Shown: positions 9,529 to 18,468, counted from the stretch's first letter. The stretch: 64,000 bases of DNA from Roseiarcus sp963809245 (GCA_963809245.1 CAWEIU010000003.1:434001-498000), one strand, 5' to 3'. Made by a program: numbers and translations. The notes: generated by a model not told the origin, from the letters alone.

Positions 9529-11223
9529 CTACCCCAGCTCCGGGAAATCCTCGATCCGGAACTCGCTGTCGGCCCGCGCGCCCGCCTCGGCAAGCTCAGA
9601 CTCGCGCTTCCTGAGCTCCACGCGCCGGATCTTGCCCGAAATCGTCTTGGGCAAGTCCGCGAACTCGATGCGGCGGACGCGCTTGTAGGGCGCGAGACGC
9701 TCGATGAGGAAGGTGAAGATCGACAGCGCCGTCGCGCGGTCGGGCAACTGACCCTGCGCCAAGACGATATAGGCTTTCGGCGTCGACAGGCGGATCGGGT
9801 CGGGCGCCGGCACGACCGCCGCCTCGGCGACCGCGGCGTGTTCGATCAGCGCGCTTTCCAATTCGAACGGGCTCAAGCGATAGTCGCTCGATTTGAACAC
9901 GTCGTCGGAGCGCCCGATGTAAGTGATGTAGCCTTCGGCGTCGCGCGAGGCGACATCGCCGGTGCGATAGTAGTCACCCTCGAACGGCGGCGTTTCGCCG
10001 GTCTCGTTCTGATATCCGCGTGTGAGCCCCAGCGGCCGCGAGGCGAGCGGCAGCGCGATTTCGCCTTGATCCGCTTCGAGCCCCTCCGCATCGAGCAGGA
10101 CCACGCGATAGCCGGGAAGCGGGCGGCCCATCGATCCCTCGACGATTTTCTGGCCGGGCGCGTTGCCGATCATCATCGTCGTCTCGGTCTGGCCATAAGA
10201 ATCCCTGAGGCTCAGGCCCCAGGCGCGGCGCACGCGCTCGATGATCTCCGGGTTGAGCGGCTCGCCGGCCGAATTGACTTCGCGCAAGGCGACTTTCCAC
10301 TGCGCGAGATCGAGTTGGACGAGTTGCCGCCAGACGGTCGGCGGCGCGCAGAACGAGGTGGCGTGGTGCGTCACGAGGTCGTCGAGCGCAGAGCGCGCGT
10401 CGAACCGGCGACCCAGCGCAAGGATCGTCGCCCCTGCGTTCCACGGCGCGAAGAAGCTCGACCACGCGTGCTTCGCCCATCCCGGCGACGAAATGTTGAG
10501 ATGAACGTCGCCTGGCCTCAAGCCGAGGCCGAACATGGTCGAGAGATGACCGACGGGATAGCTCGCGTGCGTATGAAGCACCAGCTTCGGACGCGCCGTC
10601 GTGCCGGAGGTGAAGTAGAGCAGCAACGGATCGTCAGCGCGGGTCGCACCGTCCGGGTCGAAATGCGCGCCGTATTTCATCAGCGACTCGAAGTCGCGCC
10701 AGCCCGGCCGGGACTCGCCGACCGCGATGCGGACCGCCTCCTCGCCGCGGCCGGCGAATTTCTCCACATCCGCGCTGTCCGCGATGACGAAGCGCGCACG
10801 GCCGCGCGCGAAACGGTCGTCGAGATCCGCGCCGCCGAGTTGCGGCGTGGCGGGGATCACGACGAGGCCCAGCTTCATCGCGGCGAGCGTCGCGATCCAC
10901 AGCGGCGCGACATTGCCGAGCATCAGCAGCAGCCGGTCGCCACGCTTGGCGCCGAGCGCGCGCAGGCCATTGGCGAGGCGCGAGGAGCCGTCGGAAAGCT
11001 CGGCGAAGGTATAGCTCTCGACCGCGTCGCCGAGAATCTTGAGCGCCGGGCGCCCGGCCGTCTCGCCGTTCGCAAGCTCGGCGTCGAACCAGTCGAGCGC
11101 CCAATTGAAGCGCTCGAGCTTGGGCCAGGCGAAGCGCGCCTTGGCGGCGTGGTAATTCTCGCCGTACGCGAGCAGGAGATCGCGGGCAAATCGGAACTGC
11201 TCGTTCGCCGCCATGTCGGTCAC
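9529..11223 (-). CDS. AMP-dependent acyl-CoA synthetase/ligase
   Basis: Activates a carboxylic acid through an acyl-adenylate to its CoA thioester. The P-loop region YFTSGTTARPKLVLHTHASY lies near residue 205, the adenylate motif DSYGQTET near 340, the hinge/core GYITYIGRSDDVFKSSDYRLSPFE near 435, and the catalytic-lysine motif KTISGKIRR near 530 of 564. The chain-length pocket cannot be read by eye. The overall layout resembles medium-chain acyl-CoA synthetases and acetyl-CoA synthetase-like paralogues. The GTG at 11223 overlaps the stop of the DUF427 gene (GTGA), and an ATG nine bases later (11214) is an equally possible start. It forms a two-gene unit with DUF427. Confidence 0.9.
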   Translation of the reverse strand: MTDMAANEQFRFARDLLLAYGENYHAAKARFAWPKLERFNWALDWFDAELANGETAGRPALKILGDAVESYTFAELSDGSSRLANGLRALGAKRGDRLLLMLGNVAPLWIATLAAMKLGLVVIPATPQLGGADLDDRFARGRARFVIADSADVEKFAGRGEEAVRIAVGESRPGWRDFESLMKYGAHFDPDGATRADDPLLLYFTSGTTARPKLVLHTHASYPVGHLSTMFGLGLRPGDVHLNISSPGWAKHAWSSFFAPWNAGATILALGRRFDARSALDDLVTHHATSFCAPPTVWRQLVQLDLAQWKVALREVNSAGEPLNPEIIERVRRAWGLSLRDSYGQTETTMMIGNAPGQKIVEGSMGRPLPGYRVVLLDAEGLEADQGEIALPLASRPLGLTRGYQNETGETPPFEGDYYRTGDVASRDAEGYITYIGRSDDVFKSSDYRLSPFELESALIEHAAVAEAAVVPAPDPIRLSTPKAYIVLAQGQLPDRATALSIFTFLIERLAPYKRVRRIEFADLPKTISGKIRRVELRKRESELAEAGARADSEFRIEDFPELG

Positions 11224-11573
11224 TCAGACTCACGCGTGATCTGCACGCGATCGGGATAGAAGGCGAGATGGTCTTTGATTGCGGCGACGCCGAGCTTCGG
11301 CGTCTCGTAGGTCCAGACAGCGTCGACGTCCTCGCGGTCGCCCTCCCGCAGGGAGAAATAGTTGGCGGCGCCCTTGTAGGGGCAAGTCGTCTGATGCGCG
11401 CTGCGGACGAAGAGCGTCATGTCCGCGTCCTCGCGCGGAATGTAAAGCACCGGAGGATAGGTGTGCTCGCGCAGTTCGAGCGCGCGGCGGCTATCGGCGA
11501 TGATCCGCCCCCGCCAGCGAACGACGACGCGCCCCTGAGCAGGCGCGATCGTGATCTCATGATCCTCGGGCAT
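11220..11573 (-). CDS. DUF427 domain protein
   Basis: A 117-residue cytoplasmic protein. It has the DUF427 pattern: RVVVRWRGRIIADSRRALELRE, then PPVLYIPREDADM, HQTTCPYKGAANYFSL with the conserved Cys, and a C-terminal YPDRVQI. The biochemical function of this family is not established. The ATG at 11573 has GGAGG about 9 bases upstream. Its stop overlaps the start of the acyl-CoA synthetase gene, so the two are probably co-translated and may act in the same pathway. Confidence 0.85.
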   Translation of the reverse strand: MPEDHEITIAPAQGRVVVRWRGRIIADSRRALELREHTYPPVLYIPREDADMTLFVRSAHQTTCPYKGAANYFSLREGDREDVDAVWTYETPKLGVAAIKDHLAFYPDRVQITRESE

Positions 11574-11647
11574 GGCCGGCGCTCCTCCCTTTGGCCGCGG
11601 ACTTTGCCACAGCGGAGCGCGCGCCGGAAGGGGGCGCTTTCCCCCTG

Positions 11648-13054
11648 TTATCTCCGCTTTTTCTTCGGCGCGTAAGGGTTCTCGCCGCCGCCGCGCATCG
11701 AAAGGCGGATCGGCACGCCAAAGAGGCCGAACGTCTCGCGCAATCCGTTGACGAGATAGCGCTTGTAGCTCTCCGGGATGCTTTCGACCTGATTGCCGAA
11801 CAGCACGAAGAAAGGCGGGCGCGCCTTCGGCTGGGTCATGTAACGGATCTTCACGCGCCGGCCGGCGACCGCGGGCGGCGGCGTCGCGTCGACGACCGGG
11901 GCGAGCCAGCGGTTGAGCCGTCCGGTCGAGATGCGCACGTTCCAAACCTCGTGCGTCGCGACCACCGCTTCGAGCAATTTATCGACATGCGCGCCGGTGA
12001 GCCCCGAGACGGGAACAACACGCGTTCCCTTGAGCTGCGGCAACAGCCGGTCGGCCTCCGCGCGCAGTTCCTGCGCCTTGGCGCTCTTATTCTCGATGAG
12101 ATCCCATTTGTTGAGGCCGATCACCACCGCCCTGCCCTCGCGTTCGGCGAGATCGGCGAGGGTGAGATCCTGCTTCTCGAAAGGGATCGTCGCGTCGAGC
12201 AGCAGAATGACGACTTCGGCGAAGCGCACCGCCCGCAGGGCGTCGGCGACCGCGAGCTTCTCCAGCTTCTCGACGACGCGGGCGCGGCGGCGCAGTCCGG
12301 CGGTGTCGAACAGCTTGATGCGGCGATCGCGCCATGTCGCCTCCAGCCCGATGCTGTCGCGCGTCAGCCCCGGCTCCGGTCCGGTCAGCAGACGGTCCTC
12401 GCCGAGGATGCGGTTGAGCAAGGTCGACTTGCCGGCGTTCGGCCGGCCGAGCACGGCGATGCGCAGCGGCTTGGTCGGATCGGCCTCGTTGCCGTCCTCC
12501 TCGTCGCCCAACACCAGCGGCGCGGCCTCGGCCTCTTCTTCGTCGCCAAACAGATTCGCCTCCGGCAGCGCGGCGACGAGCGCGTCATGCAATTCGCCGA
12601 CGCCCTCGCCGTGCTCGGCGGAAAAGGCGATCGGATCGCCGAGGCCGAGGCCGAACGCCTCATAGGCGCCCTGGCGCCCGGCGAGACCCTCCGCCTTGTT
12701 GGCGATCAGGATGACCGGCTTGCCGGCGCGGCGCACCGCCTGCGCGAAATGCCGATCGGCCCCCGTCACGCCGGCGCGCGCGTCGATCAGGAAAAGGATG
12801 GCGTCGCTGTCCACGAGCGCCGCCTCGGTCTGCGCGCGCATCCGCCCGGCGAGCGAAACGCCGTCGCCCTCCTCCAGGCCGGCGGTGTCGATGATGGTGA
12901 AGACGAGGCCGCCGAGCCGCGCCTCGCCTTCGCGCCGGTCGCGCGTCACGCCGGGCTGGTCGTCGACCAGCGCGAGCTTGCGCCCGACCAGCCGGTTGAA
13001 CAGCGTGGACTTGCCGACGTTCGGGCGTCCGATGATAGCGACTTTGGCTGTCAT
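11648..13054 (-). CDS. der: Ribosome biogenesis GTPase Der (EngA)
   Basis: An essential double GTPase for 50S subunit assembly. The two tandem G domains are both intact. The first has GRPNVGKST at residues 8-16, DTAGLEEGD and NKAEG. The second has GRPNAGKST near 210, DTAGLRRRARV and NKWD near 320. A KH-like C-terminal domain follows, with FFVLFGNQ and the ending IRLSMRGGGENPY plus a basic tail. Length (468) is normal for alphaproteobacteria. It lies 34 bases downstream of the TPR-protein gene, which matches the common YfgM-like/Der pairing. Confidence 0.96.
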   Translation of the reverse strand: MTAKVAIIGRPNVGKSTLFNRLVGRKLALVDDQPGVTRDRREGEARLGGLVFTIIDTAGLEEGDGVSLAGRMRAQTEAALVDSDAILFLIDARAGVTGADRHFAQAVRRAGKPVILIANKAEGLAGRQGAYEAFGLGLGDPIAFSAEHGEGVGELHDALVAALPEANLFGDEEEAEAAPLVLGDEEDGNEADPTKPLRIAVLGRPNAGKSTLLNRILGEDRLLTGPEPGLTRDSIGLEATWRDRRIKLFDTAGLRRRARVVEKLEKLAVADALRAVRFAEVVILLLDATIPFEKQDLTLADLAEREGRAVVIGLNKWDLIENKSAKAQELRAEADRLLPQLKGTRVVPVSGLTGAHVDKLLEAVVATHEVWNVRISTGRLNRWLAPVVDATPPPAVAGRRVKIRYMTQPKARPPFFVLFGNQVESIPESYKRYLVNGLRETFGLFGVPIRLSMRGGGENPYAPKKKRR

Positions 13055-13088
13055 GATCGGCTTCGGCCGAAGCGCAGCGTCTGAACGC

Positions 13089-13748
13089 TCACTTTTTTAC
13101 GGGGCGATTGGAGGCGACGAGGCCGAGCAGACTTTCGGCGCTGCGCCGTTCGACCTCGGGCGCGGTCGGGTCGGCGACGACGAGATCGAGCGACTTGCCG
13201 GCGCCGTTGTAGTCCCCGGCGTTCAGCGCGAGGACGCCCAGCGAGAGGAGCGCGGTGCTGCGATAGATCCCGTCATTCGCCGCCAGCCCCTCGAGCGCGC
13301 TCTTGGCCGCATCCGTCTGGCCGGCGTCGAGCCGCAGCAAAGCGCCCCGCAGCCGCGCCGCCTGCTCGAACTGCGCGCCGATCGAGGCGTCGTTCGCAAG
13401 CGCGTCGTAAGCGGCGATCGCAGCCTTCGGGTCGGTCTTGGATTTGATGGCGGCCTGCGCGAGCCGCGCGAGCGTCTGATAGCCGTGCGGGGCGTCGCCG
13501 GCGAGCTTGGCGAGCGCGGCGTCCGCCTCGGCGCCCTTGCCGTCGTGGTCGAGCGCCAGCGCCTGCTGGAAGGCCGCGCCTGCCGCCTGCTCGGCGGCGA
13601 TCTGCCGGCTCTGGTAGAAACGCCAGCCGGCAGTCGCGATGACGAGGAGCACCGCGGCGGCGATGATAAGGTTCTGGTATTTCTTCCAGAACTCGGCCGC
13701 CTTGTCGCGGCGGACTTCCTCGTCGACTTCGTGAAATATGTCGCTCAT
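13089..13748 (-). CDS. Single-pass membrane TPR protein, YfgM-like
   Basis: 219 residues. A short cytoplasmic N terminus (SDIFHEVDEEVRRDKAAEFWKKY) leads to one membrane helix at about residues 27-45. A periplasmic part made of Ala-rich helical repeats follows. Family members associate with the Sec translocon and periplasmic chaperones. The location just upstream of der is conserved in many proteobacteria. The ATG at 13748 (MSDIFHEV) is the family start; the open frame continuing upstream has no matching homology and is omitted. Confidence 0.85.
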   Translation of the reverse strand: MSDIFHEVDEEVRRDKAAEFWKKYQNLIIAAAVLLVIATAGWRFYQSRQIAAEQAAGAAFQQALALDHDGKGAEADAALAKLAGDAPHGYQTLARLAQAAIKSKTDPKAAIAAYDALANDASIGAQFEQAARLRGALLRLDAGQTDAAKSALEGLAANDGIYRSTALLSLGVLALNAGDYNGAGKSLDLVVADPTAPEVERRSAESLLGLVASNRPVKK

Positions 13749-13947
13749 CGTCTTGCTCGTCGCGTCTGGCTCGCCGCAGGACTGACGCCCGCGCAAAGCG
13801 AGGCCGTTAGCACGCCCGCGCCACGAAAGCGAGCCGCAAGCCGGAGCGCCGCCCAGGCGCGCGCATCCGGCGGCGCGACGATCCGCCGCATTTTGACCTT
13901 CTTCGAACGACGGTAAGCCGGAACTTAAGAAGCGTTCCAAAGAGAAG

Positions 13948-13974
13948 CCCAATTCAACCGAGCCTCGAATTGGG
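13948..13974. promoter_or_regulatory. Hairpin upstream of the HiPIP gene
   Basis: CCCAATTC and GAATTGGG are perfect 8-base arms around an 11-base loop, followed by TTT, about 48 bases before the HiPIP start. No + strand gene lies just upstream, so it is not an obvious terminator. It may be a 5'-UTR stabiliser or an operator. The rest of 13749-14022 shows no gene. It also holds GGAAC-N9-GTTCC (13920-13938), another inverted repeat. Confidence 0.4.
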
Positions 13975-14022
13975 TTTGCGCCCCTACAAACTGCGCGTTT
14001 GCCGCGGTCGAAAGAGAGAGCC

Positions 14023-14289
14023 ATGAACGATCTGAATTCCAAGAGCTTGAGCCGTCGCACCATCTTGATCGCGGCGGCGGGAACAACGCCGTTGCTGGCG
14101 ATCGGCGCGCGCAGCGCCGCAGCGGCCGGGCTCTCGCAATCGGCGATCGGCTATCAAAACAGCCCCGGCAAGAACGGCCACGAGTGTGACGGATGCAATC
14201 TGTTCATCTCTCCCATCTCCTGCAAGACGGTGGACGGCGTGATTGCCCCGACGGGTTGGTGCAAGCTATGGGTCAAGAAGGCGGCCTGA
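14023..14289 (+). CDS. High-potential iron-sulfur protein (HiPIP), Tat-exported
   Basis: A small periplasmic electron carrier with one 4Fe-4S cluster. The precursor is 88 residues. The N terminus has a twin-arginine motif (SRRTILIA, R11-R12), a hydrophobic stretch and a likely AAA cleavage region near residue 35. The mature part begins QSAIGYQ and has the four cluster cysteines at 55, 58, 67 and 80. The short spacing resembles small Iro-type HiPIPs more than the photosynthetic ones. The ATG at 14023 has AAAGAGAGAG upstream. It is monocistronic, with its own terminator. The redox partners are not evident here, but the neighbouring operon is also redox related. Confidence 0.93.
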   Translation: MNDLNSKSLSRRTILIAAAGTTPLLAIGARSAAAAGLSQSAIGYQNSPGKNGHECDGCNLFISPISCKTVDGVIAPTGWCKLWVKKAA

Positions 14290-14306
14290 GACCGCGCCAC
14301 GAGATT

Positions 14307-14342
14307 GCCGCCGCCGGCCTCAGGAGTCCGGCGGCGGCTTTT
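14307..14342 (+). terminator. Rho-independent terminator after the HiPIP gene
   Basis: A perfect 11-base stem (GCCGCCGCCGG / CCGGCGGCGGC) with a 10-base loop is followed by TTTT, 17 bases after the HiPIP stop. Confidence 0.85.
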
Positions 14343-14417
14343 CCGATCAAGCTCTCAATTCCTCAATTGCCGTGCGCTTTTGGCGAAAAACCAGCGTCCA
14401 CTTTTTCGCCGCCCGCT

Positions 14418-15822
14418 CTATCGCTCCGCTGAGCGCGGCGGCGCGTTCGAAAGGAGCGGCCCGAGTCCTTCCGCCATGGTGGGGTGCGTTATGGCGGCGT
14501 CGCGCAGCTTTTGATAAGGCAGGTCCGCCAGAATTGCGGTCTGGACAGCGGCCATCACCTCACCGGCCTCCGAGCCGATCATCGCAAATCCGAGAATGCG
14601 GTCGTCGACTGCGCTCACCAGCGCTTTCATGAACCCCTCCGTCTCATCCGTCGCCGCGGTGCGCAGCACCCTGCTCATCGGCAGTCTGGCTACGCGCACG
14701 CCAACGCCTTGGCGACTGGCCTCGGTTTCGCTCAGTCCCACCCTGGCGAGCGGCGGATCGGTGAACACGACGTAGGGAAGCAGCCGATCGGTCGTGCTGT
14801 GGTTTCCGCCCGCCATGTTGTCCCTGACGACCCGGAAGTCGTCGTTCGACACATGGGTGAATTGCGGGCTGCCGGCACACTCGCCGATCGCCCAGACGCC
14901 GGGCGCGCTCGCCTGGAGACGCTCATTGACGCGGATAAAGCCGCGCGCGTCGAGCGCGACGCCGGCCTCGGCAAGCCCAATGCCGTCGGTGTTCGGGATG
15001 CGGCCGACCGCGACCAGAAGGTCGCTGCCCTCCACTGTTTGCTCACCCGAGGCGGTGCGCACCGTCACGGAGACATTGTCGCCCGAAACGCCACGCACGC
15101 TCAGCGGCGTCGCGCCGAGCAGAATCGCAATCCCCTCGTTCGCCAGAATGCGAAGCATCTGATCGGCCAGATCGGCGTCCTCGCGCGCCATGAGCTGACG
15201 GCCGGGCTCGATGATCGTCACGCGGCTGCCAAAGCGGCGGTAGGCCTGGGCCATCTCGACGCCGACATAGCCGCCACCAAGCACGATCAGATGCGCCGGC
15301 GCATAGTCCAGTTCCAGCGCCTCGATATGCGTAAGCGCGCGGGCGGCCTCGAGGCCGGGAATGTCCGGAATCGCCGCATGCGTTCCGACATTGATCACGA
15401 CCTCGCCGCCCGTCAGCTGGCGCGTTCCGCCGACATTGAGAGCGACCTCGATCGTCTTTGGCGACACAAACCGGCCGCTGCCCATGATGAGTTCCGCGCC
15501 GCTCTCCCGGTAAGCGTTCAGATGAAAAGCGATTTCGCGCTCGATCATGCCCTGCTTGCGAGCGCGCACCTTCGCCATGTCGACGCTGACGGGACCGGTC
15601 AGCACGCCGAAAGCGCCCGCGTTCCGCGCGAGATGCGCGATCCTGGCGCTCCAGATTTCGTTCTTGCTCGGCATGCAAGCGACGGCCGGGCACGACCCGC
15701 CGACCCAGCGGCGTTCAACTACCGCAACTTTCTTTCCGGAGCGGCCAAGATGCCACGCGAGTCGCTTACCGCCCTGGCCGCTGCCCAGAACGACGACATC
15801 GAAATGCTCAGAACTCAGGCAT
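14418..15822 (-). CDS. FAD-dependent pyridine nucleotide-disulfide oxidoreductase, mercuric reductase-like (frameshift near start)
   Basis: A flavoprotein of the dihydrolipoamide dehydrogenase/mercuric reductase family. FAD-binding VVVLGSGQGG is followed by the redox-active CPAVAC (a CX4C pair) and MPSKN. The NAD(P)-binding motif LGGGYVGVEMA, the second FAD motif VWAIGECAGS (GE where GD is usual) and the C-terminal HPTMAE active site are all present. The ATG at 15822 sits behind a perfect AGGAGG ribosome site, but after MPEF the frame stops. Deleting one base at about 15808-15812 restores MPEF-E-HFDVVVLG. Without that start, only an internal ATG at 15674 lacking the active cysteines would remain. 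A sequence indel is the likely cause. It is third in the peroxiredoxin-SDR-reductase unit. Confidence 0.85.
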
Positions 15823-15908
15823 CTCTACCTCCTCTGCATCGAAAGGCTTTGGCGGCGGCGTATCGCCGTCCGAGGGCGTTGCGACAGGTCGGCGGCCTTA
15901 GACCGGCG

Positions 15909-16661
15909 TCAATGCACGCCGCCCGAGGCGTTGAGGCGCTCTCCCGTCAGCCAGGCCGCGTCATCGGAAGCGAGGAAGACGACCGCCGGCGCAATCTCTT
16001 CCGGGCGGCCGAACCGCGCGCCGAGCGGCGTCGCCGCGATCATCGTTTCCGCAGCCGCGCTGCCGACGAAGCCAATCCGCTGATTGCCTTCGGTGTCGGT
16101 ATAGCCCGGGGCGACCGCGTTGACGCGAATCTTGCGTGGTCCGAGTTCTTTTGCAAGCGCCAGCGTCAGCGTATCGATCGCCCCCTTGCTCGCTGCATAG
16201 AGGCTCGAATTCGGGACAGGACTGTCGCTCGCGATCGAGCTGATATTGACGATGCTGCCGCCCTCTCCCGGGAAATGTTTGATCGCCTGCTGAACCGCCA
16301 GCATCGTTCCGAGCACATTGATGTTGAAATGGCGATGGAACTGCGCCTCGGTGACGGCCTCGACCGGCCCGAAGTCGAAAATCCCGGCGTTGTTCACGAG
16401 CACGTTCGGCGCGCCCAGCGCCTTCGCCGCCTCCTCGAACAAGCGCGCCACATCGGCCGGCTTCGACATGTCGGCCCTGATCGCGACCGCCTTGCCGCCC
16501 GTCGCGGCGATGTCAGCGACGACCCGCTCGGCGCCCTCCTTGTCCGACGCGTAGTTCACCGCGACGGCCGCGCCCGCCTCAGCGAGGCCCTTTGCGATCG
16601 CGGCGCCAATTCCTTTCGACGCGCCGGTGACGATGGCGACTTTGCCCTTCAGGCTGTTCAT
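15909..16661 (-). CDS. SDR-family NAD(P)-dependent oxidoreductase
   Basis: A classical short-chain dehydrogenase/reductase of 250 residues. The cofactor motif TGASKGIG is at about residues 12-19, NNAG near 88, the catalytic Ser in VNISSIAS near 137, and YAASK (Tyr-x3-Lys) near 151. The C-terminal substrate loop and ending LNASGG are as in FabG-like enzymes. The start at 16661 is chosen because GGAGGTGGAG lies directly in front; the in-frame ATG at 16673 would put this site inside the gene. It is second in the putative LysR-controlled redox operon. The substrate is unknown. Confidence 0.92.
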   Translation of the reverse strand: MNSLKGKVAIVTGASKGIGAAIAKGLAEAGAAVAVNYASDKEGAERVVADIAATGGKAVAIRADMSKPADVARLFEEAAKALGAPNVLVNNAGIFDFGPVEAVTEAQFHRHFNINVLGTMLAVQQAIKHFPGEGGSIVNISSIASDSPVPNSSLYAASKGAIDTLTLALAKELGPRKIRVNAVAPGYTDTEGNQRIGFVGSAAAETMIAATPLGARFGRPEEIAPAVVFLASDDAAWLTGERLNASGGVH

Positions 16662-16686
16662 CTCCACCTCCATTTGTGACTACGAG

Positions 16687-16710
16687 GCCGACGCCCTTTC
16701 TGGCGTCGGC
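16687..16710 (-). terminator. Hairpin between the peroxiredoxin and SDR genes
   Basis: GCCGACGCC / GGCGTCGGC is a perfect 9-base stem with a 6-base loop, just after the peroxiredoxin stop in the direction of transcription. There is no following T-run, so it may be a processing or attenuation hairpin that stabilises the upstream message rather than a full terminator. Confidence 0.5.
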
Positions 16711-16717
16711 GCTGCAT

Positions 16718-17398
16718 TCATGCCGCTCGGCGAGCCTTGAGCTCGTCGAGGACCGGAAGCAGCTCGGAAGGATCCGGGCGGCGCGTGTAGTCTGGATTAA
16801 CCTCGGCGTAGCGGATCACGCCGTCTTGGCCGATCACAAAACGGGCGGGCATCGGCAATGTCCAACTGTCGTCGCCGTTGACGAGCTCGAGATCGTTCTT
16901 GAACGTGTTCTTGTAGAGATCGACGAGATAATCTGGCAGGCCGAAACGTATGCCGAAGCTCGCCGCGACGTCGTTATGCGGGTCCGACAAGATCGGAAAC
17001 TCGAGCTTGTTCTCGCGCTCCGAACGGCGGCTATTAGCAGCCGTCTGCGGCGAGATCGCGACGAGGCGGGCGCCGCGCTTCTCGATTTCGGGACGCGCGT
17101 CCTCAAGCGCTTGCAGATCCAGGCTGCAATAGGGGCACCACGCGCCGCGATAGAAGGTCACGACAAGCGGCCCCTGTTTCAGCAGTTCGGCCGAGGAGAG
17201 CGCGTGGCCATCCGCGTCCTTGAGAATGAAGGCCGGCGCCTGATCGCCGATCTTGGGGGCGCGGCTCGCGGCGCCGGAGGCGATGAGTTCGGCCGTCGCG
17301 CGATGCATCGGCTCATGAATCCAGGCGGGCGCGCTATAGGGCGGGCCGCCGGCCTCGAAGTTCTTACGGAACGCGTCGAGCTTATCCTGGAGCGACAT
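16718..17398 (-). CDS. Peroxiredoxin-like AhpC/TSA protein
   Basis: A thioredoxin-fold peroxidase of 226 residues. The active-site region FYRGAWCPYCSLDLQAL carries a CxxC pair; the first Cys is the expected peroxidatic residue. VAISPQTAANS and FPILSDPHNDVA follow, as in the bacterioferritin-comigratory/AhpC-like branch. An N-terminal helical extension of about 60 residues precedes the fold. The ATG at 17398 has AGGAGGT 6 bases upstream. It is the first gene of a unit with an SDR and a disulfide reductase, which could supply reducing power. It is divergent from a LysR gene. Confidence 0.92.
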   Translation of the reverse strand: MSLQDKLDAFRKNFEAGGPPYSAPAWIHEPMHRATAELIASGAASRAPKIGDQAPAFILKDADGHALSSAELLKQGPLVVTFYRGAWCPYCSLDLQALEDARPEIEKRGARLVAISPQTAANSRRSERENKLEFPILSDPHNDVAASFGIRFGLPDYLVDLYKNTFKNDLELVNGDDSWTLPMPARFVIGQDGVIRYAEVNPDYTRRPDPSELLPVLDELKARRAA

Positions 17399-17405
17399 GG
17401 AGACC

Positions 17406-17462
17406 TCCTGTCTGGTTGCGAGGAGAGAGTTACCCATGCCGCGGCGATAGGCGTAGACAGGA
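17406..17462. promoter_or_regulatory. Paired 8-base inverted repeat in the peroxiredoxin/LysR divergent region
   Basis: TCCTGTCT at 17406-17413 and AGACAGGA at 17455-17462 are perfect inverted copies 49 bases apart, spanning most of the 101-base divergent region. This arrangement would suit a looping or two-site regulator. Its link to the LysR protein is inference. Confidence 0.4.
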
Positions 17463-17478
17463 CGCAGCAATTCTTTTC

Positions 17479-17493
17479 ATTCCTGTGAGGAAT
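17479..17493. promoter_or_regulatory. Candidate LysR-type operator (T-N11-A dyad)
   Basis: ATTCCT-GTG-AGGAAT is a perfect dyad and contains TTCCTGTGAGGAA, which fits the T-N11-A LysR box. It overlaps the GAGG ribosome site of the LysR gene, so binding could autorepress LysR and act on the divergent redox operon. Confidence 0.5.
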
Positions 17494-17499
17494 AGATAG

Positions 17500-18390
17500 A
17501 TGGACCGGCTGGCGGCGATGCAGACCTTCGTCAAGGTGATCGAGACGGGTTCGTTCTCCGCCGCCGCGCGCCAATTGCGGCTTGGTCAACCCGCGGTCTC
17601 CAAGACGGTGGCGCAACTCGAAGAGCGGCTCGGGACTTCACTCCTCCTGCGATCGTCGCGCAGCTTCAGCGCGACCGAAGCGGGGCGGATCTTCTACGAA
17701 CGCGCGAAGCTCGCCATCGCCGAGGCCGACGAGGCGGAACTCGCCGCGCGCGGCGCCGGCGCCGGCCTTGTCGGCCGCCTGCGGGTCAGCGCAGCGGTGA
17801 CTTTCACCCGCTTGAAGATCGTGCCGAAGCTTGGCCGCTTTCTTGCCCAGCATCCCAAGCTCGAGATCGAGCTCGTCCTCGACGACCGCAATGTCGATCT
17901 TGTCGGCGAGGGCGTCGACGTCGCCCTGCGCATGGGGGTGCTGACAGATTCTGCATTGACGGGCCGCAGGATCGGCCGCAGTCGCCGGCGGGTCGTGGCC
18001 ACGCCCGGCTATTTTGCGCGCGCTGGCGCGCCGCTCGAGCCGCGCGATCTCGAGCGGCACGAGGCGATCATCTACACCCAGCGCGGCGGCGGCGCGGCCT
18101 GGACCTTCGTCAAGAACGGCGTCGAGGAGAGCGTCGCGCTCAGCGGCCGCATTCGCTCGACGGCGGCTGAGGCGGTGCGCGAGGCCGTGCTCGCCGATCT
18201 CGGGCTAGCGGTCGCCAGCGACGGCATGCTCGGCGTCGAGCTCAAGAGCGGCGCGGTGCGCGAGGTCTTGGCCGACTGGCGGCTTCCCTCGATCGACATC
18301 TGGGCCGTGTTCCCAACCGGCCGGCGCGCCAGCGCCAAGGCGCGCGCCTTCGCGGCTTTCGTCGAGGGCGAGCTGGAGGCGGAAGGATGA
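17500..18390 (+). CDS. LysR-family transcriptional regulator
   Basis: 296 residues. An N-terminal winged helix-turn-helix (FSAAARQLRLGQPAVSKTVAQLEERLG, residues 18-45 region) is followed by the periplasmic-binding-like effector domain. The sequence resembles the AaeR/DsdC-like branch that acts on a divergent neighbour. The ATG at 17500 has GAGG 9 bases upstream, embedded in a dyad. It is transcribed away from the peroxiredoxin-SDR-reductase operon, its probable target. The effector, perhaps a peroxide or an electrophile, is not deducible. Confidence 0.93.
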   Translation: MDRLAAMQTFVKVIETGSFSAAARQLRLGQPAVSKTVAQLEERLGTSLLLRSSRSFSATEAGRIFYERAKLAIAEADEAELAARGAGAGLVGRLRVSAAVTFTRLKIVPKLGRFLAQHPKLEIELVLDDRNVDLVGEGVDVALRMGVLTDSALTGRRIGRSRRRVVATPGYFARAGAPLEPRDLERHEAIIYTQRGGGAAWTFVKNGVEESVALSGRIRSTAAEAVREAVLADLGLAVASDGMLGVELKSGAVREVLADWRLPSIDIWAVFPTGRRASAKARAFAAFVEGELEAEG

Positions 18391-18468
18391 TGGACCCGTG
18401 CGCCCGTTCGCCCGTGCGCGCATAGCGGCAAGCGGGACGGCCTTTTGCGTTTGATCTGAACCTTCTCC

